From the NCBI GenBank assembly GCA_030018745.1, contig JASEHB010000052.1, positions 551 through 9,799 of the forward strand: a DNA stretch of 9,249 nucleotides, given 5' to 3'. Both the position numbers and the translations under genes were made by a program. Under the pieces are notes generated by a model. That model was given only the letters and a program-made list of their open reading frames with translations, had not been told where the DNA came from and made no database searches. Source of the stretch: Desulfatibacillaceae bacterium. Its GTDB lineage: Bacteria > Desulfobacterota > Desulfobacteria > Desulfobacterales > Desulfatibacillaceae. The stretch's first letter is position 1, and each line of letters begins with the position of its first letter. Shown here in pieces: positions 6,907-9,249 of the stretch.

Positions 6907-7440
6907 ATGCAGACTTCTTATTTTGATATCGAAGGCCGGGGCAGAGAGCAGGAAAAGGCCCAGGTTTCGCTCATGCAGTTGGTGGGCTTTCGGATTGGCA
7001 AGGAGCTTTTCGGGGTGGACATACTCATGGTCCAGGAAATCATCCGGAAAGTGCCCATAACTTCGGTTCCCAATGCGCCCGACTTCATCGAGGGTGTCAT
7101 CAACCTGCGCGGCGGAATCATACCCATCATTGACCTTCGCAAAAGGCTGCGCCTCCCCACCCTTGACCAGGGCCAGAATGCAGGGACACGCATCCTCATT
7201 GTGACCGTGGATTCGAGGACAACCGGATTCATTGTGGACTCGGTCACCAAGGTCATGAAAATTCAGACTTCAGATATTGAGCCGCCTCCGGAAATAGTGG
7301 TGGCGGGCCTCAAGAGCAAATACATCAGCGGCGTGTGCAAAATTGACGGCAATCTGCTCATCCTGCTGGATTTCTCCCAGGTACTGCTCATAAGGGAAAA
7401 AGAGCAGCTCAAAAGTTTTGAATCCGGCCCGGACGCATAA
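6907..7440 (+). CDS. cheW: Chemotaxis coupling protein CheW
   Basis: A cytoplasmic scaffold protein that links the receptor tip to the CheA kinase. The CheW fold spans about residues 22-165 of 177. It opens with LMQLVGFRIGKELFGVDI and continues with VQEIIRKVPITSVPNAPDF, then the signature GVINLRGGIIPIIDLRKRL (63-81), of which NLRG (66-69) is the most conserved part. RILIVTV and TGFIVDSV (106-113) form later strands, and LILLDFSQVL (151-160) closes the domain. The N-terminal 20 residues are a charged tail and the last 12 are a short extension; both are common. The gene follows the MCP gene by 122 bp, with two hairpins in the gap, and precedes the receiver gene by 38 bp. The partners are most likely the adjacent MCP and CheA. 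It is a single-domain protein with no receiver fused to it, so it is not CheV. Confidence 0.96.
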   Translation: MQTSYFDIEGRGREQEKAQVSLMQLVGFRIGKELFGVDILMVQEIIRKVPITSVPNAPDFIEGVINLRGGIIPIIDLRKRLRLPTLDQGQNAGTRILIVTVDSRTTGFIVDSVTKVMKIQTSDIEPPPEIVVAGLKSKYISGVCKIDGNLLILLDFSQVLLIREKEQLKSFESGPDA

Positions 7441-7478
7441 CAAAAGGCTTTTAAGGGCCTCAACAGGGGGGCAGATAA

Positions 7479-7832
7479 ATGGGAAAAAGGGTGCTGGTGG
7501 TGGACGACTCTGCCATGATGCGAAAACTCATCATAAAAGCCCTTGCTGAAGGCGGCCATGAGGCGCTGGGAGAGGCCAAGAACGGCCGGGAGGCAGTGAG
7601 CCTTTATAAGAAATTGCAGCCCGATGTTGTGGCAATGGACATAACCATGCGGGATTTGGATGGTTTTGCCGCTGCCAAGCAGATTTTGGAGTTTGATCCG
7701 GAGGCTGTGATCATTTTTGTTTCCAATCTGGATGGCGATAAATACGGCGAGCAGACGCTGCGCCTGGGCGCAAAGGGTTTTGTGGGCAAGCGCAGGTCCC
7801 AGGACTTTATTGATCTGCTGGAAAGCCTGTAA
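7479..7832 (+). CDS. Single-domain response regulator, CheY-like
   Basis: A 117-residue protein consisting of a receiver domain only. It would accept phosphate from the CheA encoded next to it, then bind an output target such as a motor switch or another effector. Asp9 and Asp10 (VVDDSAMMRK) bind Mg2+, Asp54 (AMDITMRDLDG) is the acceptor, Ser82 (FVSNLD) stands in the Thr/Ser switch position and Lys104 (FVGKRR) is the conserved lysine. Two prolines common in receivers are arginines here: position 58, in the usual MP motif after the acceptor, and position 105, after Lys104. The ATG at 7479 has an AGGGGGG ribosome site at 7465-7471. The gene sits between cheW and cheA and is probably co-transcribed with them. 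Whether it drives a flagellar motor cannot be judged from sequence alone, so I give no gene symbol. Confidence 0.93.
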   Translation: MGKRVLVVDDSAMMRKLIIKALAEGGHEALGEAKNGREAVSLYKKLQPDVVAMDITMRDLDGFAAAKQILEFDPEAVIIFVSNLDGDKYGEQTLRLGAKGFVGKRRSQDFIDLLESL

Positions 7833-7901
7833 GTTCTTTAACCGGTAAGCCTTTGCGGCCCAAACGCCTAAAAGCCGGGCGTCAACAATAAGGAGCACTC
7901 C

Positions 7902-9249
7902 ATGACGGACCTATCCTTGCTTGAAGATTTCATACCCGAAGCCCAGGAGCACCTGGAGGAGTTTGAAACCAACCTGCTTCGGCTTGAGGCCAATCCGGGC
8001 GACAGGGTTATTCTGGACAACATCTTCCGCTGCACCCACACCATAAAAGGCTCTGCCGAGTACCTGGGCCTGCCCAAAATTGCAGCCCTTGCCCACAGGC
8101 TTGAAAACCTGCTTGAACTCATCCGCCACGGGGAAGCCACCCCGGACAAAAAAATGGTGGATGTGTTTTTTGCCTCGCGGGATCGCCTTGCAAGCCTTGT
8201 GAATGAGTTGCAGGCCCAGCAGCAGGAAAACAGCTCCGTACAGGATCTTCTGGACAGAATTGACAGGCTTTCGGGCCTGGCGAAAAGCCCTCCAAAAGAG
8301 CCTGACTCCGGGGATGATTTTCTGGGCATAGGCGATGATATGGCCGGGGCTTCCGGCTTGAAGCAGCAGGCCCAGGAGCTTTTTGACAGCGAGCCGGATG
8401 TCCTTGGCCACCTGGAGGACAATGAAGGGGCGGATATGCCTGCTGCCGGGCAGGGAAGTTCCCAGGCGCAATCAAAGGGGCCTGGCGATTTTCTGGGCCT
8501 TGGCAGCTTTGATACTGGCGCACAGCAGGCAGGCACTGACGGGCAGGAAAATGATTTGGGCCTGCCGGCCGGTACCGGCGATAATGGAAGCTTTGCTTCT
8601 TCTGATGCTGCGGTTGCCCCAAATGAGGGCATAGGCGCAAGCGCCATTGCCCGCCTGGATGCAGATGAATCCTTTGAGGAGGAATACGACCAGGAGCTTT
8701 ACGGCATATTTGTTGATCATCTCAAGGAAAACCTGGACCTGTTGAGCGCCAAGGCAGGCGGCCTCACCAGCTCCCAGCAGGGGGTGGGCATTCTGGAAAG
8801 CCTTGTGGAGGTGGTTGCCGGGCTTCGCCAGAGCGCAAGCTACATGGATTATCGCGCTCTCACCGCATTCTACGATTCCTGGATAGGCCAGATGCGGGAG
8901 GTTCAGAACCGCATGAAGCAGGGCAAGGCGGAATCATTTGCCTTCATGGGTGATTTTGTTTCCCAGCTTATGACCCGCTTCAACCTTGTGGAGGAAAAAC
9001 AGGAAGAGCCGGTGCAAAAAAAGCCGGAACCCATGCTTGAAAAGCCTGCCGCCAAAGCAGAAAAGGCTGTTGAAGATGCCAGGCCTGCGGCCAAGAAGCA
9101 GGATTTTTCCAAGGCTGCTGCACCCCCTAAAACCCAACAACCCGATAAAGAAGGCTCCCAGGGCCTGTTCGATGAGCTGGACGCAGTTTTTGACAGCCAT
9201 GCAGCCCCTGCTGTTGAGCAGCCCCTTGATGTGGATCCTTTTTCCGATG
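7902..9249 (+). CDS. cheA: Chemotaxis histidine kinase CheA, N-terminal part (runs off right edge)
   Basis: The first 449 codons are open to the window end. The Hpt (P1) domain spans about 1-105, with phospho-acceptor His46 in CTHTIKGSAEYLG. Residues about 110-255 are a low-complexity acidic and glycine-rich linker with two similar motifs, DDFLGIGDD (138-146) and GDFLGLGSF (195-203). Residues about 258-365 resemble a second Hpt helical bundle. Its GLRQSASYMDY (307-317) lines up with HSLKGSASYMG, and Ala306 falls where the His would be, so it should not accept phosphate. A charged Pro/Ala/Lys-rich linker follows, then GLFDELDAVFDSH (421-433). No CheY-binding P2 domain is recognisable. The dimerisation, ATP-binding and CheW-like domains (P3-P5) must lie beyond 9249. 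The ATG at 7902 has AAGGAG at 7890-7895. It follows the receiver gene by 69 bp. The likely role is autophosphorylation controlled by the MCP through CheW. Confidence 0.92.
   Translation, partial: MTDLSLLEDFIPEAQEHLEEFETNLLRLEANPGDRVILDNIFRCTHTIKGSAEYLGLPKIAALAHRLENLLELIRHGEATPDKKMVDVFFASRDRLASLVNELQAQQQENSSVQDLLDRIDRLSGLAKSPPKEPDSGDDFLGIGDDMAGASGLKQQAQELFDSEPDVLGHLEDNEGADMPAAGQGSSQAQSKGPGDFLGLGSFDTGAQQAGTDGQENDLGLPAGTGDNGSFASSDAAVAPNEGIGASAIARLDADESFEEEYDQELYGIFVDHLKENLDLLSAKAGGLTSSQQGVGILESLVEVVAGLRQSASYMDYRALTAFYDSWIGQMREVQNRMKQGKAESFAFMGDFVSQLMTRFNLVEEKQEEPVQKKPEPMLEKPAAKAEKAVEDARPAAKKQDFSKAAAPPKTQQPDKEGSQGLFDELDAVFDSHAAPAVEQPLDVDPFSD

Noticed and set aside
7843..7857. Sigma-54-like CCGG...TTTGC before cheA
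   Set aside because: The GG-to-GC distance is one base too short and the -24 block does not match.

Overview
The window looks like chromosomal DNA of a sulfate-reducer-type deltaproteobacterium (Desulfobacterota). This is inferred from protein style only: a multi-PAS hybrid kinase with a CYELFHGTDE-type PAS motif, and a very long MCP whose sequence resembles receptors I associate with Desulfobacteraceae. No rRNA or other taxonomic marker is present. Every gene recognised is a signal-transduction gene. No tRNA, rRNA, insertion sequence, CRISPR array or phage gene was seen.

Layout. (1) Positions 3-2756, plus strand: a hybrid sensor histidine kinase (N-terminal helical domain, three PAS-like domains, HisKA, HATPase_c, receiver). 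Its frame is open to the left edge, so its true start probably lies outside the window. (2) Positions 2807-3706, minus strand, convergent with the kinase: an unnamed protein with a degenerate receiver-like domain in its middle. (3) Positions 3707-4198: a 490-base non-coding region between divergent genes. It holds a good sigma-54-type -24/-12 match facing right, a weaker one facing left, a cluster of TTTGCA repeats about midway between them, and a structured leader before the next gene. (4) Positions 4199-9249, plus strand: a chemotaxis-type cluster in the order MCP, cheW, cheY-like, cheA. The cheA gene runs off the right edge before its P3-P5 domains.

How the parts work together. The MCP has a periplasmic double-Cache sensor, a HAMP domain and an unusually long cytoplasmic hairpin. 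It would signal through the adjacent CheW to the adjacent CheA, whose phosphoryl-accepting His46 is present. The small receiver between cheW and cheA is the obvious phosphate acceptor. No cheR, cheB or motor gene is inside the window, so whether the output is swimming, twitching or something else cannot be read here. The hybrid kinase and the receiver-like protein may belong to the same regulatory neighbourhood, but nothing in the sequence proves a link.

The most interesting points are the possibly shared sigma-54 divergent control region, the orphan receiver-like protein, the CheA with a second Hpt-like domain lacking its histidine, and the exceptional length of the MCP signalling hairpin.
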